A model generated the notes under the pieces. The model was not told where the DNA came from and ran no database searches. It was given only the letters and a program-made list of their open reading frames with translations. This document shows positions 48,095 to 60,305 of a stretch of 64,000 bases of DNA, in pieces (positions within the stretch are counted from its first letter, which is position 1; every line of letters starts with the position of its first letter). Location: positions 21,400,744-21,464,743 of the forward strand of contig NC_044288.2 of NCBI RefSeq assembly GCF_004027225.2, in the 5' to 3' direction. Made by a program: the position numbers and the translations under genes. Origin of the DNA: Strigops habroptila. Lineage: Eukaryota > Chordata > Aves > Psittaciformes > Psittacidae.

Positions 48095-48687
48095 CATGGT
48101 GTTGGCACAGACAGGGATATTGTGTCTCATAACAAGAAGGGATTCCAGCTCGGACATGTGACAGTGATACCTTCAGAGTAAATCTGCACTTGCAATTGTC
48201 ATCATTAATTTCCCAGAAAGACTAAGTGAGAAAAAATATTCAGTTCTTTTACAACAAAACTAACAAAACCTATCAAAAGAAACTAAAACTTTTTAAATCA
48301 GGAAATAGCATGTTTTAGCTCTGTTGCAGCATTTTCTGAGATGCCTTGAGAGTGAGATTAGTTCCAGGACCCCAGTTAAGTTCTTGTCTCAGTTGCTGGC
48401 AGTCAAGACCATGGACCAGTTCCTTCGTGCTGTAACGCAATGGCACAGTCGGGCACACAAACTACGACCTCACTTGAATGCACGGATCAGGAAAGCAAGG
48501 ATGTTGTGAGTACCATGTAACAATGTGGTATGAGTATGGGGCTCTTTCTCCCCTGGTTTCTGGATATGTCTGTCTGAGTCAGGTGTGCTCTCTGTGTTTT
48601 TCCTGCTGGTCATTTTGTCTGTCCGTAATGGTAGAGTGTCTGCCTCAACTGCTGCTCAAGGACTACACATGAGAGCAGGCAGTTGCA
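48095..48687 (+). other. 3' flank of P3
   Basis: Non-coding, aligned with the flanks of P2 and P4. No gene seen. A possible poly(A) signal AATAAA lies further on at 49026-49031, beyond the unit-specific CR1 insertion. Confidence 0.5.
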
Positions 48688-48836
48688 CGTCCCTGGCAGT
48701 GTTCAAGGCCAGGTTGGACAGAGCCTTGGACCACGTCGTTTAGGGCAAGGTGTCCCTGCCTATGGCAGGGGGGTTGGAACTAGATGATCTTAAGGTCCTT
48801 TCCAATCCTTACGATTCTATGATTCTATGATTCTAT
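48688..48836 (+). mobile_element. Unit-B-specific CR1 3' end insertion
   Basis: About 149 bp: 'cgtccctggcagtgttcaaggccaggttgga', then 'aaggtgtccctgcctatggcagg', then 'ggaactagatgatcttaaggtcctttccaa', then ATTCTATG repeated about 2.5 times. Units A and C read straight through at this point (cagttg...catccagcc), so the insertion is unique to B. Little or no target duplication is visible, as is usual for CR1. It must have come after the duplication that made B. Confidence 0.9.
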
Positions 48837-49059
48837 ATCCAGCCATTGCACATCATTGCAGCAAAGCAGAAAGTAAGCTATTTTCAAAATTTGAGTAGAG
48901 CAATCTCATTGTCCTTAAGGGAGAACAGCAAAGCACTTGAGGTTTTCCATTTGCCCATAAGGGTTGGTGGGGTGGGCTGTTTCCTTTGGATTGCCAGGAG
49001 AATACAGCAGCAAAAATGGTATTTGAATAAAATATAGTGGACAAGACTAGACTAGAAGT
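48837..49059. other. Short spacer with possible poly(A) signal
   Basis: Non-coding sequence shared with units A and C. AATAAA at 49026-49031 could serve P3, about 930 bp after its stop codon; unit C lacks this hexamer. Confidence 0.4.
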
Positions 49060-50240
49060 ATCTCATTTTGAAGAGACCTACAATGATCTTCTGCTCCAAA
49101 TGCCTGACTACTTCAGGGCTGACCAGAAGTTAAAGCGTGTTTCTAAGGGCATTGTACAAGTGCCTGTTAAACACTGACAGGCTTGGGGCATCGACCCCAG
49201 CTCTAGGAAGCCTGTTCCAGTGTTTGGCCACCCTTTCAGGAAATAAATGGTTCCCAGTATCAAGTCTAATCCTCCACTGGTGTGACTTTGAACGTTATCC
49301 ACTCATCCTACCACTGGATATGAGGGAGAATAGCTCAGTGCCTCCTTCTCCACTTCCCGTCCTTAGGAAGCTGACCCTCACATGCTGCTTCAATTGTGGC
49401 ACTCAGCACAGAGTACTCAAGGTGGGGCCACACCAATGCTGAATGCATGGGGATAATCAAGTCTTGTGAGTGGCTGGTTGTGCTGTGTTTGAAGCCCACA
49501 GGATGAGGTTTGTCCTCTTGGCTGCCAGAGCACACTGTTGGCTCCTACTGAGCCTACTGCCCACCAGTACCCCCAGCAGCTCCCTTTCTGCAGGGCTGCC
49601 CTCCAGCCTCTGCTTGCCCAATTTTCACTAAAATCCAGAAAAACTACAGTGACAAGCTTCCCTTCATCAAGGAGGCAGGTGACCTTAGCACCAAGTACGA
49701 TCTTCATACGTTTTCCAGGAGCTGAGGTGAGAGCAACAGGTCTGTAGTTGCCTGTGTCTTTCCTCATGTCATTCCTTCTTGCAGACTGAAAGAACATTGG
49801 CTAGCTGCTAGTCAGAAAACTCAGGGGACCTGTCCTCTGTCTCAGGGGACTGGGCAGCCCTGGAGGCTAACAATTAAATTAAAACTTGAGGCAAGAAAAG
49901 CACTGAATGGTTTCCCTCCTCCTTAGTTCCTGTTACTCAGGGAGGGACCACCTTCCACAAGGACCAGCCTAATGTTTTCTTGCAAACTCCTTTTGCTACA
50001 AACATACTTAAAAAGCCATTCTTGTTGTCTGACACAACACTGGCCAGTTCAACTCTCATTGAATTTTGGTCTCTCGTATCATCTCCGTGCATATATGAAC
50101 CACAGCTCTCCAAGCTTCCTGCAAAGCCTGGCCTTGCTTCCAGAGATCATATAATTTCTTTTTCTCTGGAGCTCTATGAGGATTTCCCTGTTTGGCCAAT
50201 CTGGTTTTCTGCCCAGTGTGCTTGACTTTTGGCAGAGTGG
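49060..50240 (-). mobile_element. CR1 LINE, minus strand, internally deleted (unit B copy)
   Basis: Duplicate of the unit A element with the same internal junction. RT start words 'NYRPVALTSAPGKRM' and 'VVFLDFS' read on the minus strand near 49750-49640, followed directly by C-terminal words ('LVWPHLEYSVL' near 49420). Reading frames are broken. Confidence 0.85.
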
Positions 50241-51512
50241 AATTGTCTGATGATAAGTGTACGGAGTAGTGAGAACATGTTCTTCATCCTTGGGTAGAAT
50301 GTAGGGAAACTCCGCAACCTGCTTCGATGGACTTTTTCTGAAGGTATAATTGAGATGAAATCAGAAAAGGACCTTCGATTTGGCCTTGTCATTGTTGTTT
50401 CTGAATCTGGAGCATTCTTGATGGGAGTGGAAAGATGTCCTGCTATGATTTTCTGTGTTTATCTTTGAGCATTTGAGTTCTCCTTTTTGTCTTTTCTCCT
50501 TCTACTCTGTGATTTGTATTTGAGCATTATCTTGCCTCTTCCTCTTAAGAAGGACGTTCACCCCACATATAATAGCAGATTCCTTGAATGAAGGCAGTGT
50601 GGCATGGGATATTTGGAAACCCTCACACTGTATTGTGCTGCAGTTATAAACTGTGCTGTTGTAACGACGGAGACCCTTGTGTGTAAAAGCAGAATAAAGA
50701 GAACACCCGAATGCTTTGTGCAGAGCCAGTTGTCTCTGTAGAGCTGTTCTTCTTGTGAAAGCTCTGTCACAGATTCCAAAGCGCCAGGAGTGTTTTTCAC
50801 ATGTTATCCCTTGGCTGAGTTAAGGTTGTGGGGGTACATTTCTTGAGCTGGGAGATGTTGCCAGCAGAGCCTTCAGGGAAGTTGTGGGGAACAGGGAATT
50901 GCTGGCAGGCCTCTACGGGTTTCCTAGACTGTCTGGCTGTTATATGCACAGTTATATGCAGATTGGAGTGACCTGTTGCCTACCTTCCCAGAGACCCTGG
51001 GTCTGCCTTCGCGTCTGCAAAGCAGGGAGGTGGGGAGAGTGGCCTTACCAACTCTCCTGACAGGTCCAGCTGCAAACAGCTACTGTGAGGCTTTTCAAAG
51101 CAAAGTGTTTGTGACACTAAAGGTGTAGGAGTTTCAGAAGATGGATGTCACAAAGATACACTCCTATTCTTTTGAAAGTGTTTGGGGCAGCAGCAGGAGT
51201 TGGGCATTTTGTGAACAAAAACTGCAACCAGGCAGAGGCTTCTCTCTGGAAATGTCTCAGTCTTCACAGGCAGGTGCTCCAGTGTCAATGCCCAAGTCAC
51301 TAAGAGCAAGTCATGGACTGGGAGTATGATGAACCATCTGCTGTATAAGAAGATCAGGTTTGAGACCATCTAAAGGAACACGAAGGTGCAGAAATTCATG
51401 GGATCTGAAGAGATGCAAGTGGCCAGCATATTACCTGTCATGTTTCAGAAATCATGGCAGTCAGGAGAAGGTCCCAGTGACAGGAAAATAGGAAACATAA
51501 CATCCGTATTTT
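50241..51512. other. Intergenic spacer of unit B
   Basis: Aligned with the equivalent spacer of units A and C. No gene, RNA or further repeat recognised. Confidence 0.6.
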
Positions 51513-52402
51513 CAAAGGGAAAAAGAGCCAGGGAACTATAGGCCAATCAGTCTCACCTTACTGCCCAGCAAGATAATGGAACAGATGCCCTGGAATGTGT
51601 GCAAAGGCTCATGGAATGTAAAGATGTGATTGATGCCTGCCAACATGGCCTCACTAACATCCCTGAACAGTTTCATGGCCTTCCACAGTGGGGTTATGGC
51701 ATTGGTGGACAAGGGAAGAGAAAATGCTGTCATCTACCTGGACTTGCACAAATACTTGACATTGTCCCATATTACATCCTTCTCCTTAAACTGGAGAAAT
51801 ATTTATATGATGCCTGGATCACTTGGTGGACATGGGATTGGAAGGATGATTGCATCCAAAGATCTGCTGTTAACAACTTGACGTCCAAGTGAGAAGTGCT
51901 GTTGGTTTATGCAATGGTAAACATGACCCGGCAATGTGTGCTTCCAGCTTTTAGGCTGCCAACATAAGGATGTCGATCTGTTGGAGTGAGTCCAGAGTGC
52001 CGCAAAGATGATAAGATGGCTGGAGAACTGCTCCTATGATAAAACCCTGAGAGAGTTGGAGTGGTTCCGCCTGGAGAAGAGAAAACTCAAGGAGGCTTTA
52101 GAGCAGCCTTCCTAAAGGGGGAGTACAGGCTCATGTAATGATAGGACAGCTGGTAGTGGCTTTAAAATGAAAGAGGGTAGATATAGATTATTACAGAGAA
52201 GTTCTTCCTTGTGAGGCTGGTAAGGGACAGGAACAGGTTGCCCAGAGAAGTGATGGATGTCCCACCCACGGCCAGTTTAGATGTGGTTTTGTGGAACTTT
52301 TCCAGTGGAATGTGCCCCTGCCCATTGCAGGGCAGGTTGGAACTGTATGATCTTTAAAGTCCCTTCCAAGCCAAACCATTTTAGGATTCTGTGATTCTAT
52401 GA
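51513..52402 (+). mobile_element. CR1 LINE, plus strand, internally deleted (unit B copy)
   Basis: Duplicate of the unit A plus-strand element, from 'agccagggaactataggccaatcagtctcacc' to the 'aggattctgtgattctatga' tail. It carries the same jump from mid-RT to the 3' region at 'ttggtttatgcaatggtaaa' (near 51910). Confidence 0.87.
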
Positions 52403-52496
52403 AATGCAGAGGACTACAGACGTACCTTCTAGAAAGCCCTGATAAAAAGATAAGTGCTGAGCAAAGTCTCCAGTATCTATTATATCTGAGCAGAGT

Positions 52497-52785
52497 CGTA
52501 GAATCATTTGGGATTGAAAAGATCCTTGAGACCACTGAGCCTAAAGGTTATCTTCAGACTGGCAAGGCCACCACAAAACCATGTGCAGTGTTATCCAGGG
52601 ATGGTGACTACACCACTTCCCTAGGAAGCTTTTGCCAAGACTTGATAGTGCTTTTGGTGAAGAAGTGTCTCCTAACATCCAATCTAGACCTTCCTGGCAC
52701 AAATTGAGGCCATTTCCTCATGTTCTGTCACTTCTTACTTGCAAGAAGAGACTGACCCCAACCTCACTACAATCACTTTTCAGGC
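52497..52785 (-). mobile_element. CR1 LINE 3' piece, minus strand (unit B copy)
   Basis: Duplicate of the unit A piece: 'gtagaatcatttgggattgaaaagatcc' at the left, then 'gtgaagaagtgtctcctaacatccaatctagacc'. No coding capacity. Confidence 0.78.
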
Positions 52786-53450
52786 ACAGGCTTTGGCTGT
52801 CCTATGCTGTGTTCTGATGCACAAATCCTTTGGTGGAAGGAAAAATTCAGCTCATTGTAAGCGAGGAACCTGCAGGCAGCACCCACTTGCTACCGGTGAG
52901 AAAGCCACCTACGAGCAATAAGGCCACGTAGAACTTCTTTTCCTGGGACAGTGGAAATGAACAGAAACTGCCCTCTGGCAGGAAAGCTCTAAACTGGCTT
53001 GAAGAGCTGACATGGGGATACTCTCTCTTTTCCCTGAGTGGGATCTGCCTGGCATGCTGTGCCTTACTGAGGTCCTGTGTGAAGCTACTCTGCTCAGGGT
53101 TCTCCAAATTCAAACAGACATAGGACAATGGACACTAATCTCCTCCAATAGGACACCTGTAACAAATGGAGTTGTGAAAGACATCTGAAAGAGTAGGAGT
53201 GCCTCTCTTCTGGAGATCAAAAGAAACCAGCACCTCCTGGTGTAAAACTGCTGCTTCTCGGGTCATTCCAGCTGGATGGGCCAGGTGTCTGATGCAGGTC
53301 ATAACTAGAGGATTTATCAAGGTTTTTACCCAATGAGAGGAGGAAAGCCTTTTTCTAGCATTTTAGAACCTGCATGCACTGCTGAGCTTTCCCGCGGGCT
53401 CTTCGGAGGCGCCCTTTAAGAAGCAATGCTGTGAGCGGACTATCCTGGGC
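52786..53450. other. Spacer before unit C
   Basis: Non-coding, shared with the spacers before P3 and P5. It turns GC-rich near 53390. Nothing else seen. Confidence 0.55.
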
Positions 53451-53520
53451 GCAGGAACTTCCCGCGCCTCTGCAAGCACCACCACTCTCGGCATCATCCC
53501 ACTGGACGACTTCGCCGCCG
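53451..53520 (+). pseudogene. Relict EC6 scrap before P4
   Basis: About 60-70 bases aligning with the EC6 end of P1 ('STTTLGI' region, 'DDF' in place of 'DGF'). Non-coding now. It marks the left end of unit C. Confidence 0.6.
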
Positions 53521-54153
53521 CCTCCCACCAGCTCTGCCTCACTCCTGCGTGTCCGGCCTCGGTCTGCGACGGCCACGCTGTGCACAGCTCGCCTCCGGGG
53601 CTTCACCAGCGACGGGCTCTGGGCAGCGAGGGAAGCTGCGGGGCAGCGGCGGCCGCGCGGAACTCTCGGCGGTCCTGCCCCGTGATTGTGTCCCCGGAGC
53701 GATGTGCTCGCATCCTGCGGCGGGGCCCAAACGCGGGCGAGCGCCCAGCAGCAGCGCTTTTGCGCACGGGACCGTGTGCCGGGGTGAGCCGGCAGCGCAG
53801 GCAGCAAGCGGCGGCGGGCGCAGTCCCGCCTCGGGCCGCAGGGTGGTGCTGCCGGCCAAGGCGCTGCAGAGCGGCTGCAAGAGGGGAGGACGCTGAGCCT
53901 ACGTTGGTGTGCCCAGCCAAGCCGATTCTAGACGAGCCGAGAAGAGCCGAAACCAGCCCAGCACAGTCGAGACAGGCAGCGGAGGCGAACGGTACCCTTT
54001 CCACCCGCTGCCGGGCCAAGGCGGCCGCGATCCGGGCTCCAGCTGGAGTCGAAGAGCGGAAAGGCGCACGCCCGCCGCGCTGCTGCCGGGACCTGCTTGC
54101 CGCGGAGGACTGCGCGGACGATCCCCGACACGGAGGCTGTCCGCCGCCCCGCC
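53521..54153 (+). promoter_or_regulatory. P4 promoter region, CpG-rich
   Basis: CpG-dense sequence aligned with the other array promoters. The shared CTCF-like motif is at 53836-53853, 318 bp before the ATG. An in-frame upstream ATG at 54097 is not shared by the paralogues and is unlikely to be used. Confidence 0.65.
53836..53862 (+). promoter_or_regulatory. CTCF-like/CSE-like motif of the P4 promoter
   Basis: Same 18-base core and following GGCCAAGGC as in the other three promoters of the array. Binding is inferred. Confidence 0.6.
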
Positions 54154-56595
54154 ATGGCGACCGCAAGGCAAGTGCTCTGTCTCTGTGCTTTCCTCTCCCT
54201 GCTGCACGCTCGCGCTGAGCCCATCCGCTACTCCGTAGCTGAGGAGGGCGAGAGCGGCTCCGTGGTAGCCAACGTGGCGGAGGACGCGGGGCTGTCCCCG
54301 GCGCAGCTCTCGGCTCGCGGCGCCCGCCTGCTCTCGGAGGACAGCCGGCAGCACTTTCGCTTAGACCGCGCCAGCGGCCGCCTCGTCGTGGGCGAGCGGC
54401 TGGACCGCGAGGAGCTGTGCGGGCAGTCCGCTACCTGCACGCTGCCCTTCGAGCTCCTGCTGTCAAACCCCGTGCAGTTCTTTCGGGTCGAGGTGGCCGT
54501 GGAGGACATCAATGACCACGCGCCCGCTTTCCCGGAGAAAGAAATCACTCTTAAGATACTGGAAAGGAGCGACCCTGGTTCACGTTTCCCTCTGGAGGGT
54601 GCTTGGGACCTGGATGTTGGCAGCAACAGCATCCAGTCTTACAGCATCTCTCCAGACAACGAGTACTTTAGTATTGACTTTGGGAGTCGGATTAAGGGAA
54701 AAATGTATGTGGAACTTGTTTTGGAAAAGCCGCTAGACAGAGAGGAGCAGGCAGAGGTGGATTTCACTCTCATTGCTGTGGATGGGGGCTCTCCACCCAG
54801 GAGTGGGACCACCCAAATCCACATTGTTGTTCTAGATGTAAATGACAACGCCCCCATCTTCTCAGAGGAGTTTTATGTTGGGCAGGTTTTGGAAAATGCC
54901 CCGAAGGGCTCTGTGGTTCTCAGAGTAGTGGCAACCGATCGGGATGCAGGAGTTAATGGGGACATCTCCTATCAGTTTAGCCAAGCAGGAGGCCAGAGCC
55001 ACTCGGCATTCACAATTGACCCCACAAGCGGTGAAATTAAACTCACAAAGCCTCTGGACTTTGAGGTAGCAGAGAATCACGAGCTCAGCGTGCGAGCCAC
55101 AGATGGCGGGGATCTCTCAGCAATCTGCAAAGTGTTGGTGGAGGTGGTGGATGTGAATGACAATGCACCGGAGCTGGTGGTCAGTTCCTTTAGCAGCCCC
55201 CTTCCTGAGAATGCATTACCCGGGACAGTGGTCGCCTTATTTACTGTCAGAGACCGGGATTCTGGTGCCAATGGGAAGATCTTCTGTGCCCTTGAGGACC
55301 AGTTGTCATTCTCCCTGCGGCCAGCATATAAGAATTACTTTGAGTTGGTGACTGTGAGTGTGCTGGACCGGGAGAAGACAGCACGGTACATCCTCACAGT
55401 CACAGCAGCAGACGCGGGGTCACCTCCTCTCACAACGACCCAGACCTTCACAGTGGACATCTCTGATGTCAATGACAATGCACCTGTGTTCAACCAGACA
55501 TCATACACCATGTATGTGCGTGAGAACAATGTCCCCACAGTGCTCGTTGGAACCATAAGTGCTACAGATGCTGACGTGGGGCCTAATGCCAAGGTGACCT
55601 ATTCCCTGTTGCCAGCCCACCCTGCAGGGCAGCCTTCCTGCTCCTGCATCTCTGTGAACTCTGAGACTGGGGATGTGTTTGTGCTGCGGCCCCTGGACTA
55701 TGAGAAGGTGAGGCAGATTGAAGTCCTGGTGAAAGCCTCCGACGCAGGGTCACCTCCTCTCAGTGCCAATGTCACCATCCGCCTTGTTGTAGTGGACGAG
55801 AATGACAATGCCCCTCTGGTGCTGTACCCCTCACAGGAGAGCAGCCCTCCGTCCAGTGAGTTGGTGCCCATTTCAGCTGAGGCAGGCTACCTCATCACCA
55901 AAGTGGTGGCTGTTGATGCTGACTCAGGGCAGAACTCCTGGCTCTCATACCACCTGCTGAGGGCCACTGATCCTGGACTGTTTGTGGTGGGTGCCCAAAG
56001 TGGGGAGGTGCGACTGAGAAGGCCGGTGACAGAGAGAGATGCTGTGAAGCAGAAGCTCGTTGTGCTGGTACGAGACAACGGTCGACCTCCACTGTCAGCC
56101 ACTGCAGCGCTTAGTGCACTCGTGCTCAGTGACTTCTCAGATGTGCGGCTAACACACAGCAGCCTGGCCATGGAGGATGACGGCAGCTCCCTGACGATAT
56201 ATTTAATCATTTCCTTGGTCTTCGTCTCACTCCTCTTCCTCGTGTCCACAGCAGCCTTAATCACTCGGAAGGTGTGCAAGAGAAGGGAGCTGAAGGATGG
56301 GCACGTGCTTTACGGCGCCAGCAACTTGCAGAGCAGCCTGGCTGATGCGGCTGCTGCAGGGACCCTGCCCCACGCCTATTGCTATGAGATCAGCCTCACG
56401 ACGGGCTCGGGCAACAGCGAGTTCAAGTTCCTGAAGCCCATCCTCCCCAGCCTTCCTCCACAGCTGCATGCCACAGGTGAGGGCACCAACAATGAACAGG
56501 ATTTCCCGTGTGGCATTGTCACTGCAGAGGACATGGCACCAGACAACCCTGAGATGCTCTCTGCAGAACAATTCAGTAGTCTTTCCTTTAACTAG
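54154..56595 (+). CDS. P4: clustered protocadherin, single-exon type
   Basis: Predicted 813 residues with the P2/P3 layout (signal peptide, EC1-EC6, membrane helix about 682-704, tail with SEFKFLKPI and final LSFN). The start at 54154 is chosen by identity with the paralogues. Distinctive points: EC2 opens [16 protein letters not shown] instead of [16 protein letters not shown]; the EC2 block reads [16 protein letters not shown] then [16 protein letters not shown]3 opens [16 protein letters not shown]. The tail ends [10 protein letters not shown] with a few replacements relative to P2/P3. The donor-like ACAG|GTGAGG in the tail is again phase 1. No AATAAA was found in the first 850 bp after the stop, only a CATAAA variant near 57230. 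Cell-surface recognition role inferred from family. Confidence 0.93.
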   Translation: MATARQVLCLCAFLSLLHARAEPIRYSVAEEGESGSVVANVAEDAGLSPAQLSARGARLLSEDSRQHFRLDRASGRLVVGERLDREELCGQSATCTLPFELLLSNPVQFFRVEVAVEDINDHAPAFPEKEITLKILERSDPGSRFPLEGAWDLDVGSNSIQSYSISPDNEYFSIDFGSRIKGKMYVELVLEKPLDREEQAEVDFTLIAVDGGSPPRSGTTQIHIVVLDVNDNAPIFSEEFYVGQVLENAPKGSVVLRVVATDRDAGVNGDISYQFSQAGGQSHSAFTIDPTSGEIKLTKPLDFEVAENHELSVRATDGGDLSAICKVLVEVVDVNDNAPELVVSSFSSPLPENALPGTVVALFTVRDRDSGANGKIFCALEDQLSFSLRPAYKNYFELVTVSVLDREKTARYILTVTAADAGSPPLTTTQTFTVDISDVNDNAPVFNQTSYTMYVRENNVPTVLVGTISATDADVGPNAKVTYSLLPAHPAGQPSCSCISVNSETGDVFVLRPLDYEKVRQIEVLVKASDAGSPPLSANVTIRLVVVDENDNAPLVLYPSQESSPPSSELVPISAEAGYLITKVVAVDADSGQNSWLSYHLLRATDPGLFVVGAQSGEVRLRRPVTERDAVKQKLVVLVRDNGRPPLSATAALSALVLSDFSDVRLTHSSLAMEDDGSSLTIYLIISLVFVSLLFLVSTAALITRKVCKRRELKDGHVLYGASNLQSSLADAAAAGTLPHAYCYEISLTTGSGNSEFKFLKPILPSLPPQLHATGEGTNNEQDFPCGIVTAEDMAPDNPEMLSAEQFSSLSFN

Positions 56596-57444
56596 GATGG
56601 TGTCAGCACAGACAGAGGCTTCACATCTAATGACGTGAAGGGATCCCTGCTAGGATATGTGGCTATGGGATCTCCATAGTAAATTTGGATTTACAGTTGG
56701 CGTAAAAGATTTCCCACAAAGTGAGAAAGAATATTGACTTCTCCTACAGTAAAAACCCCAACAAAACCCAACAAAGAAACTAAGGCTGCCTCATTTAGGA
56801 AACGGCATATTTCAGCTCTATTATAGAGGTTAAAATACATTTCTGAAATGGTTTTAGTTCCACGACTGCAGCTACGATCTCATCTCATTTGCTGTCAGGC
56901 AAGACTATGGACTAATTCCTGTGTGCTGTAACACAATGGCGTGGTCAGGCAAACTACAATCTCACTGAAATGCAGGTAGCCTTCCTCGTGGGTCAGGAAA
57001 GCGAGGACCTGTGAGCACTGTGTGACAATGTGGTGTGAGCACGGGGCTCTCTCTTCTCTGATTTCTGAATGTCTCTGTCTCAGATGGGTGGGCTCTGTGT
57101 GTTTTTCCTTCTGGACACTGTGTCTGTACAGCAGCTGTGTGTCTGCTTAGGCTGCACAAGGGCTAGACATCAAATCAGGCAGTTGAGCACATCCAGCCAT
57201 TGCACATCATTCCAGTGTAGCATAAAGTAAGTTATTTTCAAAATTTGATTACAGCAGTCTCACTTTCCTTAAGGGAGAGCAGCAAAACACTTGAGGTCTT
57301 TCACTGGCCCGTAATGGCTGGTTGAGTGGGCTGTCTCCTTGAGATTGCCTGGAGAATACAGCAGCAAAAATGGTGTTGGGATACAATGTAATGGACTAGA
57401 CCAGACCAGGCAAGACGAGACTAGAATACACTAGAAGTATTTCA
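56596..57444 (+). other. 3' flank of P4
   Basis: Non-coding, aligned with the flanks of P2 and P3 but lacking the AATAAA hexamers seen there. No gene recognised. Confidence 0.5.
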
Positions 57445-58620
57445 TTTTGAAGGGACCTAGAATGATCTTCTGCTCCAACTACCTGACCACTTCAGGGCTG
57501 ACCAAAAGTTAAAAAATGTTTTAATGACATTGAACAAATGCCTGTTAAACACTGACAGGCTTGGGCCATTGACCCCAGCTCTGGGAAGCCTGTTCCAGTG
57601 TCTGGCCACTCTTTCAGGAAAAAAATGCTTCCTAATGCCAAGTCTCATCCTCCACTGGTGTGGCTTTGAACTATTCCTACACACCCTATAAATGGATATG
57701 AGGGAGAAGAGCTCAGTGCCTCCCTCTCCACTTCCCCTCCTTTGGAAGCTGACCCTCACATGCTGCTTCAATTGTGGCACTCAGCACAGCACAGAGTACT
57801 CAAGGTGAGGCCACACCAATGCTGAATGCAGTGGGATATTCACATCTTGTGAGTGGCTGGTTGTGCTGTGTTTGACCCTCACAGGATGCAGTTTGCTCTG
57901 TTGGCTGCCGGAGCACACTGTTGGCTCCTACTGAGCCTGCTGCCCACAGTACCCCCAGCAGCTCCCTTTCTGCAGGGCTGCTCTCCAGCCTCTTCCTGCC
58001 CAATTTAGACTAAAATCCAAAAAGACTACATTCACCACTTTCCCTTCATCAAGGAGGCAGGTGGCCGTAGTACCAAGTATGATCTTCTCCATATGTTTTC
58101 CAGGAGCTGAGGTGAGAGCAACAGGTCTGTAGTTGCCTGTGTCTTTCCTCATGCCATTCCTTCTTGCAGACTGAAAGAACATTGGCTAGCTTCCAGCCAG
58201 GAAACTCAGGGGACGGTCCACTGTCTCAGGGGACTGGGCAGCCCTGGAGGCTAACAAGTAATTTAAAACTTGAGGCAAGAAAAGCAGTAAATGTCTTCTC
58301 TTTAGTCCCTGTTACGCAGGGAGGGACTACCTTCCACAAGTACCAGTCTAATGTTTTCTTTTGACCCTCTCTTGCTGTAAATGTACTTAAAAAAGCCATT
58401 CTTGTCACCTAACACAACACTGGCCAGTTTCAACTGTGGTCGAGTTTTGGTCTCTCGTGTCTTCTCCCTGCATATATGAACCGCAGCTCTGCAAGCTTCC
58501 TGCAAAGCCTGACCTTTCTTCCAGAGATCATACAATTTCTTTTTCCTCTGGAGCAATACAGGAAGATCGCTGTTGGGCCAGGCTGGCCTTCTGACCCAAA
58601 AGCTTGAATTTTGGCACAGT
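57445..58620 (-). mobile_element. CR1 LINE, minus strand, internally deleted (unit C copy)
   Basis: Third copy of the element with the shared internal junction. Minus-strand words include 'KKLYDLWKKGQAL', 'NYRPVALTSAPGKHMEKI', 'VVFLDFS' and, near the 3' end, 'HFFPERVARHWNRLPRAGV' (57550-57650), a standard CR1 ORF2 C-terminal phrase. Frames are broken. Confidence 0.87.
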
Positions 58621-59901
58621 GTAACTGCCTTCTAATAGACTGTAACTGTACAGAGTAGTGAGAACATGTTATTTGTCCTGGGGTGGATTGTAGGGAAAAT
58701 CCACAAGTTGCTTCAAGGGACTTTTTCTGAAGGTAGAATTGAGATGAAATCTGAAAAGGGACTTTGGGTTTGGCCTTGTTATTGTTGTTTCTGAATTCAG
58801 AGGTTTCTTAATGGGAGTGGAAAGATGTATTGTTATGATTTTCTGTATTTTTTATTAGACAATTGCATTCTCCTTTTTGCCTTTTCTTCTTTCAGTCTGT
58901 GATCTGAGCATTGTCTTGCCTTTCCTCTTAAGAGTGACTGTCACACCCATGTATAATAGCAGACTGTTTGAACAAAGGCAGCATGGCTCGTGATATTTGG
59001 AAACCCTCACACTGTATTGTGCTGCAGTTATAAACTGCTGTTGTAACACAGGATACCCTTGTGTGTAAAAACAAAATAAAGAGAACATCCAAATGCTTTG
59101 TGTGGAGCCAGTCGTCTTTGTAGAGCTGTTCTTTCTGGGAAAGCTCTGTCACAGATTCTAAAGAGCCAAGAGTGTTTTCCCCATGTTGTCCCTTGGCTGA
59201 GGTAAGGGTGATTGGGCACATTTCTTGAGCTGGGAGATGTTGCCAGCAGAGCAACTTCAGGCAAGCTGTGGGAGCATAAAATTGCTGGCAGGCCTCGATA
59301 TTTCTCCGCAGTACTGAGCACCTGGCTCTGACGGGGCCCAGTTATATCCAGATTAGGGCAATCTGACCCCCACCCTCGCAGAGGCTCTGGTTGTGCAAGG
59401 GTCTCTCCAAAACATGGTTGTTAGGAGAGTAGCCTCCCAACATTCCTGGCAGCTCCAGCTGCTGATGGCAACTGTGAAGCTTTCCAGCATGAGGTGTTTG
59501 TGAGACTAAAGGTGTAGGAGATTCAGAAGATAGATGTCACAAAGATGACATCCATGTTCCTTTGGTAAGTGTTTGGGGGAGCTCCAGGAGGTGAGCTTTT
59601 GGTGAGCAAAACCAGCAACCAGGGGGAAGCTTCTCTCCAGAAATGTCTCGGTCTTCACTGGCAAGTGCTCCAGAATCAATGCCCAAGTCACTAAGGGCAA
59701 GTCATGGACTGGGATAATGATGAATGATCTGCTATAGAAGACCAGGTTTGAGACCACCTAAAGGAACATGAAGATGCAGAAATTCATGGGATGTGAAGAG
59801 ATGCACGTGGCCAAGCCGTTATCCATCATGTTTCAGAAGTCATGGCAGTTTGGTGTTCATAGTGACTGGAAAATCAGAACCATAACCCCCATTTTTACAA
59901 A
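58621..59901. other. Intergenic spacer of unit C
   Basis: Aligned with the spacers of units A and B. No gene, RNA gene or new repeat recognised. Confidence 0.6.
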
Positions 59902-60305
59902 TGGGAAAAGAAGAGCCAGGGAACTACAGGCTGGTCAGTCTCACCTGGATGCCAAGAAAGATCATGGAGCATATTCTCTGGAAAGTATGGAAAAGCTCCT
60001 GTAAAATAAGGAGGTGATTTGTGACTGCCAACATGGCCTGACTTATGTCCCTGAATAGTTTGGTGGCGTTCTACAATGGGGTTATGGCACTGCTGGATAA
60101 GGGAAGAGTAATGATGTCACTTACATGGACTTATGCGAAGATTTGACACTGTGCCAAATGACATCCTTTTCCCTGAACTGGAGAGATATTTGTATGATGA
60201 ATGGATATGATGGTGCATAATGAATTGCAAGGATGATTGCACTCAAAGATTTGTGGTTAACGGCTCGATGTCTAAGTGACAAGTTGTGTTGGTTGATGCA
60301 AACCT
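59902..60305 (+). mobile_element. CR1 LINE, plus strand, truncated by deletion (unit C copy)
   Basis: Matches the 5' half of the unit A and B plus-strand CR1 up to 'ttggttgatgcaaacctaa', where it is joined directly to the middle of the following minus-strand CR1. Its 3' half and ATTCTATG tail are missing. Confidence 0.85.

Larger units (their letters stand above)
44969..53450 (+). repeat. Tandem segmental duplication unit B (about 8.5 kb, carries P3)
   Basis: Same order of parts as unit A. Anchor spacing to unit C is 8484 bp (GGCAT at 45006 and 53490). Unit B is the only one with an extra CR1 3' end at about 48688-48836, which accounts for its slightly greater length. Confidence 0.85.
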
